A stretch of DNA of 64,000 nt. Origin: Andrena cerasifolii (taxonomy: Eukaryota; Arthropoda; Insecta; Hymenoptera; Andrenidae). The stretch covers positions 7,453,433 to 7,517,432 of the forward strand of contig NC_135120.1 in the NCBI RefSeq assembly GCF_050908995.1, read 5' to 3'. Both the position numbers and the translations under genes were made by a program. The notes beneath the pieces were generated by a model that saw nothing but the letters and a program-made list of their open reading frames with translations, was not told where the DNA came from and searched no databases. Below, one piece after another: positions 34,351 through 44,527 of the stretch. The number at the start of each line of letters is the position of its first letter. Within the stretch, counting starts at the first letter, position 1.

Positions 34351-34861
34351 CTGTCTTCAGACCCCAGTAATTTCGCTCACAGTGTTCTTCACTCGTCACA
34401 CTTGCTTGCACCATCGATTTCTATTTGTAGCTTCGTCTATACCATGCACCTTCGTTATCCACTATACTGCCCTCTTTAGTTCAAATGTCCTATCTAACGT
34501 TTTGAAACAACCGAGAAAACTGAAGTTTTATCATTTACTTCGTACCGTCCTTATTTTCCTTCATTCAAATTAAAACATGTTGTCATTATTTCGTAACAGC
34601 CTAATATAATTTTTTGTAATAGGTGTACCGGTAGGTGATGTATTATTACCGTACCAATTGATTAATTGTTTTGGATAGGATATTATAACCATTTGGAAAG
34701 AAGTTAGGTTGAATACATTATACTGTTTATAAATCTTTACGAAGCACGTAGAATTTTCTAACTTTACTTAAAAGGTAAAAGACGTGCGAAACTTAAAATA
34801 TTTCAACGTATCTCAAAAAATGAAAAAATGCTAGATAGAACAGTTTAACTAAGGAGGGCAG
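34351..34861. other. AT-rich single-copy spacer
   Basis: No gene, RNA gene or repeat is recognised. Confidence 0.35.
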
Positions 34862-34863
34862 TA

Positions 34864-35785
34864 GGGTAAACTCGGGTAAGTCTGTGATAGTTTTAGAATT
34901 TGTCTATTAATTGCTAATATTTAGATATTCGGAAAGTGAATCTAGGATATAATGATAGGTCAGACATCAGAGAAACAAATAATAGGTTGACAGAAATTTA
35001 CTATATATATTTAATTGAAAATATACAAAATTAAGTTGTCATGTCATACTCTGGTTACTCCGTGATAGCTCTCGTGGGCCGTCATATGACCATCAGCTAC
35101 TTTTTTAATATTATTTTACATTATTTTAAATAATTTTACATTATTTTATATTATTTCATATTATTTCATATTATTTTATATTATTTCATATTATTTTATA
35201 TTATTTCATATTATTTTATATTATTGTTATTTTGTGCATAATCAATCGTTTCATGATCGTTAGATGTCTGAGACGTAAGGAAACATTGTTTCTGGTATTG
35301 ACCATAAAAATTTCTCAAACAGCGCAATCAGAAACGCAGTTTCAGGCTCACCAAAAATAAGAATTTAGTCACTTTTCATAAGGAAAAAAAAAACACTGAT
35401 GCCTTATTGTATGATAATTTCAAGAATAAGACTTATTAAAGTGTCGTTTTACGATCACCTACCTGCAGTTTGAACTTTCCAATTATCTTCTAAAGCTCGT
35501 ATAATACATAAACAAGCGATCGTCCACAACAAGCACTAAAAATTTCACGAATAATGCGCTGCTGGAACAAAATGCTCTCTCACTCTATCGCACTAACTTC
35601 AATCGACTAATTATTTATTTATACCACTATAAATTAACTTATATATTAAATTCTAAATTAATTAACTATTCAACGCTGTCTGTTACTGTTTGTTCCATCT
35701 AAATTGAGTCAGACAATTTAGAGTTACAGCGAAATGAAAAAGTATCACGGAGTAACCTGCCCCACGAACTTACCCGAGTTTACCC
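34864..35785. mobile_element. TA-flanked element with GGGTAAACTCGGGTAAG ends
   Basis: The ends GGGTAAACTCGGGTAAGT and ACTTACCCGAGTTTACCC are perfectly inverted and flanked by TA (34862-34863 and 35786-35787). They belong to the same general class as the GGGGAGACCGGGGC and GGGTAATTGCGGG elements. The interior holds an AT minisatellite (35100-35226) but no transposase. Confidence 0.85.
35100..35226. repeat. AT-rich minisatellite (TTATTT(C/T)ATA units)
   Basis: About ten copies of a 10-base TATTATTTCA/TATTATTTTA unit lie inside the TA-flanked element, with C and T alternating between neighbouring units in part of the array. Confidence 0.85.
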
Positions 35786-35787
35786 TA

Positions 35788-38699
35788 TACGCGACATTAC
35801 GCGAATCGCTGCCCCATTAATTACCTCCGCCACTGCGGACACTCGTCCATAATAAACGACAGTATTACAGCGAGCAGCATTGTCCACCGAAGGAAAGCGA
35901 AGAAATGTCTTGTGCAGCTTTAATCGGATCGATCGACGTTCTCCGCGTGATCAAGTGGAGCATATGAGTCCGTGCCTTGAAACATTGATGAAGTTCCACT
36001 GAATTCACGTGAAGTTGTACAACACCGGTTGAAGATCGTGGAAGCCAGAATATTTTCGTTAATAATTGAATGAATCTATAGCCTCCAATTTTTCTAAGTG
36101 CCTCGCGGCTGAATTATCTGAGAGCACGGGAGCATAAACAAGATACGTAAACGATCAAGATTCCTCGATTAAATGTACGGAGTGCTTCAACCGTACAATA
36201 TGTAGAGGCTTTTAGTCGCCGCGTTTAGACTCGGACAGGAATTTCGAGCCGTGCATTTCACGCGTTTCGTGTTCGTGAGGGGGTCGCAGGATTTGCTCGC
36301 AGGGGAAGGGTCGCCGATGGTACGCGAGATGGAATAGAAGGGGACAGATCGACGCAAGGGATGAAAGTCGAGAGAGAAAGGCACGAAACAGCTGTGCCTC
36401 TTCCGTGGAGGCAAGTCTTCGTGTACGGGCCCATACGGACGTATACCGTGTAATACCGAAGTTATGCACCCCTCGTCGGCAGAGGCTCTCAATTCGGTGT
36501 TACGTGAAAATTCAGGGGCACTTAGATTGCCGCAGGTACCCACTGCAGCAACTAACAGAGTTAAAAATTCGCCTGGACCGCCGCATTGGTCCGTAGGACC
36601 GACTTTCACGGTGACAACATTGTGATTCTAATATTAGTTCGTGAATAACACCCTGGTATCGCGCGAGTCACGGCGCGAAAGAAGATTCAGATCGGTGGAA
36701 AAACAACGATCTCTGTCGTTCAAGCTGCCGGGGTTCTAGAGGCGTGAAACGGTTCTACGTTTCAGTAGCCGCATCGCACGTTTGAAGCAACTGCGAAGAG
36801 AAAAAAGGAAGAAACACCAAAACGATCATCCCCGTATCGACGCGCGTCACGAAAAGGAGCACACTTCGTTCTTTCTGCGTGCAGTTGTCCGTAAGAAAAG
36901 AAATGAAACGCGCCACTCTTCGTAACGCGCGTCGATATGAATTCTGAGGAAACAAGAATGTACCAATGAAGTGATTAATCTCTTCTCACCACGATGCACT
37001 TGCATATATCGGCTGTTCGAGAGTCTGAAGACTTGACCCCCTTCTGCATTCATCCGCCGTGCAACAGCAACTTTATTCCGTCATCCTCCGTTCTTGCACT
37101 TATGAAAATCGATCATCCAAGAAGAAGGAGCCTCGTCCAGGTTCCCCGCGTGCGTCCGACATCCTGAAAGGCTCCTCTGCCGCTGCGGAGCTGGCAAAAC
37201 GAAAGGGGAGACGCGCCGAGGAGGCAGCCGATTTGCGATTCCCTCTTCCTCGGCGCTAGGCTGGCTGAAATCGGGTGTGGTCGGTGTAACTAGGATTCGA
37301 GCTCCGCCGAGATCCTCCTCTCGATGGCATTGACCTTGGCAATCCACGGCGTCCGCTGAATATCCGCGTGGCTACGCGTTAACAGGTACCCCGGCAATCA
37401 CCGCAATAATGGTCGAAGTTTCTTGCGACCGTTAGGTATGGAAGGTTGGTGGAAGGCAGTGTGTAGCAGTAAGCGACGAGGCGCGGATAGATCTGCCGTT
37501 GTCAGCATAGCTCATTGGTTTCGCCGGTGGTGGATTCCACCTTCGATGCAGAGGAGTGCCCGCAGGTTGTTGATCCTTTCTTCCCTTTCTTCCTCTTCTC
37601 CTCCTTCTTCCTCTTCTTCTTCTTCTGCTTCTGATCCTCCTTCCCGCCTCCTGCTTCTTCTCCTCTGCCCACAGTCTTCGCTGGCCTCTTCCTCCGCCGC
37701 CTCATCCAACGAGCCGCCCTCCTCCCTGCTCCCATAACCCATCCACGTTGCAGCGTACCTTTACAAGATTATTACTCGCGGATGACAGGTAAAAGGTACA
37801 CGATCTCTCGCGCGCGAACTATGGGCGAGGTGATCGCTCGATGCCACGTACACGCACGGCCGACGATGTGTGCAAACCTGCCGATGGGTGTCTGAATAAC
37901 GTTGCAGCTAATTCGAGAATAATTCGTCGATCAGCCGTCGACTGGGAGAGAATGGTAAAGGATAGAGCGGCGTTGAAAGGAACGAACTGAAAAGTTTGAT
38001 GCGCGGCATCACTGATTAAAAATAGAGTCGAAGCTCCGAGCAGTGGAATGTTACGACCAATCCTGATACTCCGAACGAGCTTGAATCACTCTGACTTCAC
38101 TCTGCCAATCGCTGCTTACCAAACATCGCTCGCTCTTTCACCGCGCATGATATCGCAACGGCGCTTCTCACTTTACCCCATCCTCCCTTTCGTAAGAACC
38201 TTTCCTCGGGTCCCGCGTTTATGTCCAGCGGATTCCAGCGTTCGTCGTAAACGAAATTATCGCTGATACTGTCCGTCGCTCGTCAGCGGCTACCACTTGC
38301 GCATAATCGGTAGCCCTCCGATGCGGCGGCAGTATCGTTCCCGAGGTTCCATTGGGAAGCCTCCTTCCGAAGCTCCCGCGGGAGAAGCGCGTTCGCAGTG
38401 ACGGAGTAGCCAGTCAAATGGCACATCGTCAGCGGTGGTAGGTTGCTAAACGATCGTTTTTATCGGGTCTTGTACAGAGTCCGCGGCTAACTGGCAATCG
38501 TCCCTGGGTTCCTTCTGGGCGAGAGGGCAAGTTGACGGTAAACGAGCGTACCTGTTGGTAACGCAGCGAGCTTTCGCCGCGTGTCTAGGTAATCGCGGGT
38601 GGGTGGACGGCCCTGTGTGCCGAGGGTGCTTAATTTCACGTGTGCACCGAGAGTACCGGCCGAGGGGAATTCCGAAGGCACGAGCTCCGCGAACGAGGG
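35788..38699. other. Long single-copy block, no supported gene
   Basis: This block has no terminal repeats. It includes a pyrimidine-rich CTT/CCT run at about 37575-37690 that opens low-complexity frames on both strands. Minus frames at 36187-36609 and 36212-36469 overlap in different frames and are not recognisable. ATTA-containing and CpG-rich patches alternate. Nothing here meets the standard for a gene. Confidence 0.35.
37575..37690. repeat. Pyrimidine-rich CTT/CCT simple-sequence run
   Basis: An imperfect TTCCTC/CTTCTT run on the plus strand reads as GAAGAG-type sequence on the minus strand. It explains the Glu/Lys-rich and Ser-rich frames that cross it. Confidence 0.8.
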
Positions 38700-38707
38700 C
38701 TGTCTAC

Positions 38708-39819
38708 CAGGGTTGGGCATTATCGAAATAAATTATTATTCAAATAATCATTGCGATAAAATTCTTATTTTATTTGTTATTTGCTGTATTACTCTGTCCG
38801 AAATAATGTTATTTGAGCAGTGATGTATTTGAAACATAAATTATTTTATTATTTGTTGTTCTGTACGAAAATTAGATATTTGATTTTGACAGGAAAATTA
38901 TGTTTTTCTATCGTATATTGTATGTATAGAACTTCCATTTCAGATCACCGATTTCTGAAAGTGCGAACCTACTATCCGCACTCGGCAATATTTACCTTTA
39001 CCACAATGTTTATATTGTATTGTCTTGGAAGTATAGTATTAACCCTAGTAGCATTTATTGTTGGCATTTTGATGGCCAACTGATTCCCAACTTGGGGATA
39101 CTGTGGGCCAACTAGAAATGCTACTGGGGAAGTGTAGAAGAACGGTTTGCATATTTACTTAATTTTGAATCGGAATCATTTCATGCCGTCGTTGCTGCTT
39201 TTTCTCACCCTCGCTTTGAAGCAAGCTGGTTAAATGCAGTAAATAAAAATAAGAGGCATCAATTACGCAATGTATCTATAGATGCAGTTGTTCAGGTACA
39301 TATTGCAGAAGACATTCCTTGTACACAAATGGAAATGGAGTTTGAAGGTGACAATAACTTTAATTTTGGGTCTGACAAAGAAGACACATATGTAGCACCC
39401 AACAGCAAAGTGATACATTCTCAGGCGGAACTTGAAGTTTTACGGTATCTCCGTGATAAACGAAAAAATACAGAAATGTCAAAAAACCATTCCTGGATAC
39501 AAAAAGTATTTACAATTTTCATTCGCTACCATTATCAATGATTCTGCAAGTCAATTATCGGATAAAATGTTTGAATATCGAGTTGCATTAAGAAGCAGTA
39601 ATTTACAATAATGAATATGCTTATTAAATGAAAAAGGGTCCTTTGCTATTTTATATTATAATTTGAAACAACTAAATTATTTAGAAATAATTGATTTCTC
39701 AAATGAGATTTTGCGATTTATTTTCATACATCGTTATTTTCAAATAAACTTATTTGTCGTTGTATTTGGAGTAATTATTTATTTGTTATTTTTATTTAAA
39801 ATAAAAAATGCCCATTCCG
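38708..39819 (+). mobile_element. hAT element with decayed transposase, 8-bp target duplication
   Basis: The ends CAGGGTTGGGCATT and AATGCCCATTCCG are inverted, and the flanking 8 bases CTGTCTAC are identical on both sides (38700-38707 and 39820-39827). The 1.1-kb element is shorter than the usual 2.5-4 kb of an autonomous hAT. It retains a plus-strand remnant of the transposase C-terminal half near its right end, so it is an internally deleted copy of an autonomous element. AT-rich subterminal sequence (AAATAAATTATTATTC...) lies on both sides. Confidence 0.9.
39126..39611 (+). pseudogene. hAT transposase C-terminal remnant
   Basis: hAT transposases are RNase H-like enzymes with a C-terminal dimerisation domain. 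One plus frame reads VEERFAYLLNF, then AAFSHPRFEASWL, the usual hAT segment with a HPRFK.xWL core. An acidic linker and then EVLRYLRDKR follow, up to a stop near 39541. In a neighbouring frame the tail SQLSDKMFEYRVALRSSN matches the hAT dimerisation domain motif (RxxLSxxxxExLxxLxxN). The conserved middle of that domain, normally between these parts, is missing, and a frameshift separates them. The protein cannot be functional, and the N-terminal BED finger and catalytic residues are absent. Confidence 0.75.
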
Positions 39820-39827
39820 CTGTCTAC

Positions 39828-40745
39828 GAGCTACGACGGTCCCCATATTGGCTTCGGTAAAAACGATATTGAATTTTTTAGCCAGACACCGGGTCATAGC
39901 GTATTTGTTTACGCAACTAACGTGTAATTCTTTGACGATTTTTTTACCGCGCGGACGAGTGAACGATACAGAACAGAGCTTTTGAGGGGAGGTGATTTTA
40001 GTTGCGAATCTAGGACACCCGGTTCACCCGAACATCTGAGGAATAGCCTCGGCAGCAAAATGCCGAATAAGCATGGCCACGCGAATTCCGCGGGTTCGAT
40101 TGACCTCGGGGTGACGAAATACGAGTTTTTACAGCATCGGAGAAAGCTAGAGGCTCGATCTAACCTGTCCAGCAACTCTGACGGGTTCTTTGCAATTGCT
40201 CAGTGTCACGCGCGAAACGAACGTAATTAAAAAGCGACAGTTATTCGATGAAATGCGCGCTGGAGAACCGGTTGTCCCCGTTGTTTCGCGAGGCTCTCCC
40301 GCTCGCGGAACGGGCGGCGAGGGCGACGGTATGCAGTTCGCATCGCTCCAATGGAAAATCGTGTCGAATTATTATTGCACCGCGCGTATTATGTGTACGT
40401 GTGTGCCGATTAAGGCGGCCACCGGATGCACTTCGACATGACAGGTCGCGGCAGTTCGTGTACAGGGGGTAATCTAAGCGTTACGAGAGCAGCTAGAGTG
40501 CCATTTGTCGCTGGGACTTCTCTCCGATCTGCTCCAATTAACTTTATTAATCCTTCCGCTTTCGCGGCCTGGCCTGCCTTACGTCAATCTCATTACCCTG
40601 TCTATCTCGTGCCTCCGTTACGCAAAGAAGCTTCTCCACCGTCGCAGCCCGCCCCTCTAGCAGGGAGATAGGTACTTTTGTCGCTGGCAGTCTCGAGAAC
40701 GCAGCAAATTCGACAGTTTCGAATACTCTCCTCTCTTCGGACGAT
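39828..40745. other. Single-copy CpG-rich block
   Basis: I see no supported gene. Frames of about 80 codons on both strands are unrecognised. The words CCAATTAACTTTATTAATCC near 40533 and CGATTAAGGCGGCC near 40407 give the CpG-plus-ATTA texture seen in other single-copy blocks here. Confidence 0.3.
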
Positions 40746-41745
40746 CAAGGGGAGGACACCATGAGGTAGACACCGATTTTGATGAACCTTGGCACGATGG
40801 ATCCATGTCGAAAATAAGTAAATAGGTGCCCGAGCCTTTCAGCCAATAGGCTTTAATATTTACAAGTAAATTATTAAAAATTTTATAGTGGCCGTGGGGT
40901 TTTAGTGGGTAAAAATCCCACATTACTCTGGCACCCCCGGGGGATTATGAAGGAGTCGGGGTGACTATTGAAGATTTCCCCAAGTTAAAAGAAAAATTAT
41001 AAAAAATTGTAATTTATTTAAAAAAATGTATAAATTTTTTTTAACGTGGAGACATCCTCAAAACGCATCCCGACTTCTTCACAGGGGAATCCCCCGGGGC
41101 GCCAGGGTATTGTGGGATTTTTCCCCATTAAAAGCCCACGGCAACTATGAAATTTTTAATAATTTCCATGTAAATATCTGAATTATTAAGGCCCATTGGC
41201 AGAAACGCTCGGACACCTATTTACTTATTTTCGACACAGATCCATCGTGCCGAGGCTCATCAAAATCGGTGTCCGCCACATGGTGAGCAAGATATCTCAA
41301 AAACTACTGCACCAAACTTTCTAAAATTTTGTGGGTTTTTTTATATAAAAATCTACTGAATGACGGGGGGATTTTTTCCCGTTGTATAGTTTCGATCTTA
41401 TCAACGAAAAGTGACCATTAGTGATAACCATGAAGCCATTTTTCGTTGATAAAATCGAAACTATACAATCTCAAAAACTACTGCACCAATCTTTCTGAAA
41501 TTTTGTGGGTTTGTTTTATATAAAAATCTACTGAATGACGGGGGGATTTTTTCCGTGGTATAGTTTCGATCTTATCAACGAAAAGTGACCATTAGTGATA
41601 ACCATGAAGCCACTTTTCGTTGATAAAATCGAAACTATACAATGGGAAAATATCCTTCCGTCACTGAGTAGATTTTTATATAAAAAATAAGCCCCCAAAA
41701 TGTCAGAAAGATTGGCGCAGTAGTTTTTTGAGATATCTCCCCTTG
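40746..41745. mobile_element. Composite foldback element, 1 kb
   Basis: The outer ends CAAGGGGAG and CTCCCCTTG are inverted. The left half (about 40757-41283) is a palindrome with arms such as GACACCGATTTTGATGAACC and CGAAAATAAGTAAATAGGTG. The right half contains a unit beginning CTCAAAAACTACTGCACCAA present twice directly (from about 41296 and 41471) and once inverted at the right end (41640-41735). The unit itself carries a hairpin around CCATTAGTGATAACCATG. No target duplication or transposase was found. Confidence 0.7.
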
Positions 41746-43229
41746 TTACGTAGGTATATTTGCCTAATTTGTCCAACATCCTCCTTCTTACGTAATCCCC
41801 AGCTCGTTACGTAAAGCAGTGGAAGACGCGCCCGACGTCGATCGACTTCTTTCTTCACGCCACAATCGTGAGCATACCCACATTCCGCGTAGACAGTGCG
41901 GACGAATATTGAGCAACGCGCGCGCTCTGACGCAACCGACCGTCGAGCGTAGGTACCTAGCTACCCGCGTCGGGATCCGAACGGCCGGCGACAATCGGTT
42001 GCTTCGGTATCCCCGACCGAAGCCCGGGGAGTGGACGGGAGCCACGAGACGGCGGCGGCAATTAGACTCGGCCTAATTGAAAGTTGGACTACGCTCGGGC
42101 CGGTCGGAGGGCATCGGTTGGTGTGTCTAGGTCGGCGGTCGAGGTGCGTCGGGGCGGTTCGGTGGAGGTCTCAAGGTCGAATTCTTCGAAGGTCGGGCAG
42201 CGTCTCGAAGGTGTGGAAGCGGTGGTGGGAGGTCGTGGACCAAGGAAAGGGAGGAACGATCGAAGGCGAAGCGAGTGCGAGAGGGAGAGGAGAGGCTCCG
42301 AAGATGGCTCTCGTTCAGAATGGACGGTAATTGCGCGGTTGCGTTCGCCCGTTCTATATGACCGAGCCCCGAATGATTTAACGAATATGGCATCCGGCAT
42401 TCCTATCGGCGGAGATTCGAGACGCGCGACTCGCACGCCCCCACCCCCGCCGTCCCTACCACCATCCCTCCATCTATCTGACCACCTCGGTGAACCCGTC
42501 CGATTCCCTCGGGGGAGTATAATCGACCACCGGCTAATACTAATGGCACGGAGGCAGGCCATTGAGGACCAGTCGATAAATACACCCCAACTGCGTAAAT
42601 CCACTTTGTTCGCGGTGGCGCGCCGAGACGCGGCGCCTCTGACTTACGAGGCGGGCCGCTGACTTACGATCCTTATATTTAAAAACTCGCGAATTTCGCG
42701 CGGTCCCCCGCGCGTAGGCAGCTCGCTGCACCGCAATAAAGTCCCTTAGTATGCAGCCGAAGGGGTTCGCGCGCGCGCGCGCGCGCCTAATGGGGCGAGC
42801 TTTTTACAAGCGCTGCGCGTATTTCTTAAATTACTCGCGAACGAGTCCCTTGATTCACGAGATTAATTTCCCTTCCACCGCCGCCTTCAGCTCCTCCTCG
42901 GCTCGCGCGGGAGAGGCCGATACGTCGGGAGGATGTTTGTTATCGCGCCTCGGCCGCGGCGTAAATAAGCGTGTTTACGATCTTGCGTGTAATGGAGGAT
43001 ACGGGGTGTCCAATACGTGTGCATAATGCTCTCTACTGTCGGGTGATTCCGATTGTCGCTCGTAAACGTAGATAATTCCCGGGGATTTCTGGCGTCGGCG
43101 GTGTAAGGTCGAAAAGCTTGCTTGATAGTCCATTCTCATTTTCATCGATGCTTTGCATATGTTTCTAGACGTGACTTGGTTCGATTAAGCTGTTTGCCGT
43201 TGAATGGTCATCTTTCACGGCGCATGTAG
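41746..43229. other. CpG-rich single-copy block with a CG dinucleotide run
   Basis: Strongly GC-rich sequence with overlapping open frames (up to 192 codons, 42084-42662 plus, mirrored by 42089-42604 minus) and no recognisable domain. An alternating CGCGCGCG run of about 18 bases lies near 42769-42786. I see no gene that can be supported. Confidence 0.35.
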
Positions 43230-43231
43230 TA

Positions 43232-44525
43232 GGGGAGACCGCGGCTGGTTGTCCCAAGGGGCAGGTTGACTAATTGTTAATAACTTTGCACCGACATATG
43301 ATCTACTTCGGAACGATTTACTGTAGAAAGCAGTCAGTTCTACTATGCCATGCATTTACAGGGGCTCACAGCCATAATCGTACACTCTTTAAAGTCGCAT
43401 AACTTTTTTAAAATTAATCCAAACGACTTGAGTTTTTTTTTAGAAGCTAGAAGGATTAGTTTGCTAAGTGACGTGATTTGTCGTTTTGAAAAAAATGCAC
43501 TTGGTCGGGATAGAAAAAAAAATAGAAAAGGTCGTTTTTTCAACTTTTTTTTGTGAGCCTGTAATGAAAATTAAAAGAAAACCGTTTGTAGATTGAAGTA
43601 AGTTGTATACGTGTCTAAAATTTCATGAAAATCGGTTAACGTTGCTCTGAGCTGTAAACGCTTAAAGATCGCAGAATAAGGTCGAGAATCGCTGATTTTG
43701 GGAATTTCCGCGATTTTTTTTAAAAGAGCAACATTTAAAGAACATTTGGTAATTTTTTCGTAGAAAAATATTTAAGTTTATAATAAAATAACAAGCGACA
43801 TCCAATAAACATTTTTAAAAATTTGGTTTGCGGTGAGCACTGGAACCAGATTATCTAAAATCAAAAAACAAAAAAGATTTCGTTAGTATATTAATGTATC
43901 CTCAGGTTGGCGGAGAGAATTTTCTGAAATATTAATTTAAAACAAAATGGCGGCAAAAATCACGCGAAAAAATCAGGATTTCAACTTTAAATAGCCGCCA
44001 TTTTGTTTTAACTTAATATTTCGGAAAATTCTCTCCGCCAACCTGAGGATACATTAATATACTAACGAAATCTTTTTTGTTTTTTGATTTTAGATAATCT
44101 GGTTCCGAATGGCAATGCTCACCGCAAAACCAAATTTTAAAAATGCTTCTTGGATGTCGCTTGTTATTTTATTATAAACTTAAATATTTTTCTACGAAAA
44201 AATTACCAAATGTTCTTTAAATGTTGCTCTTTTAAACGCAAAAAGTTTTGTAAAATTATACGCTTCCGCTTCAAAAAAAATTCACAAATATTCGCCTCTT
44301 TTCGACCGCCTGCCTAGGCATAACCCCTTAACTGACCAGCAAGGAAGTGTTAGAAAAACATTAAAATACCTTAATTCTTGTCGCATTGAGTCAACCTTAA
44401 TAATTTAATCAGATAGCCAAATGTATGCCCTATCAAATATACTAACCAGTTTAATGATATTTCGTCCACACAATTGATTAAAAAATCAAAAACTGAAAAA
44501 CTAGCCTACCAGCCCCGGTCTCCCC
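43232..44525. mobile_element. TA-flanked element, GGGGAGACCG family, with nested MITE
   Basis: The ends GGGGAGACCGCGGCTGGTTG and CTACCAGCCCCGGTCTCCCC are inverted and flanked by TA (43230-43231 and 44526-44527). They are near-identical to the ends of 13420-14388, but the interior differs: there is no 197-bp array, and a TTAA element sits at 43666-44327. Excluding that insert the element is about 630 bp. There is no transposase. Confidence 0.85.
43666..44327. mobile_element. TTAA-flanked foldback MITE, 662 bp, nested
   Basis: TTAA flanks both ends (43662-43665 and 44328-44331). The right end (CCTAGGCATAACCCC) matches the right end of the element closing at 55086. The left end is diverged but still alignable (GGTCGAGAA...GGGAATTT). 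The long central arms are almost perfect: CCTCAGGTTGGCGGAGAGAA and its inverse lie around a centre near 43970, and AAAATGGCGGC occurs on both arms. Confidence 0.78.
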
Positions 44526-44527
44526 TA

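Noticed and set aside
37423..37742. Ser-rich plus frame and Glu/Lys-rich minus frames
   Set aside because: Caused by a pyrimidine-rich simple repeat. No flanking exon structure.
40095..40120. GCGGGTTCGATTGACC resembling a tRNA B box
   Set aside because: No matching A box or cloverleaf stems at the right distance.
42084..42662. 192-codon plus frame mirrored by a 171-codon minus frame
   Set aside because: Antisense-overlapping long frames in GC-rich sequence are expected by chance. No motif is seen.
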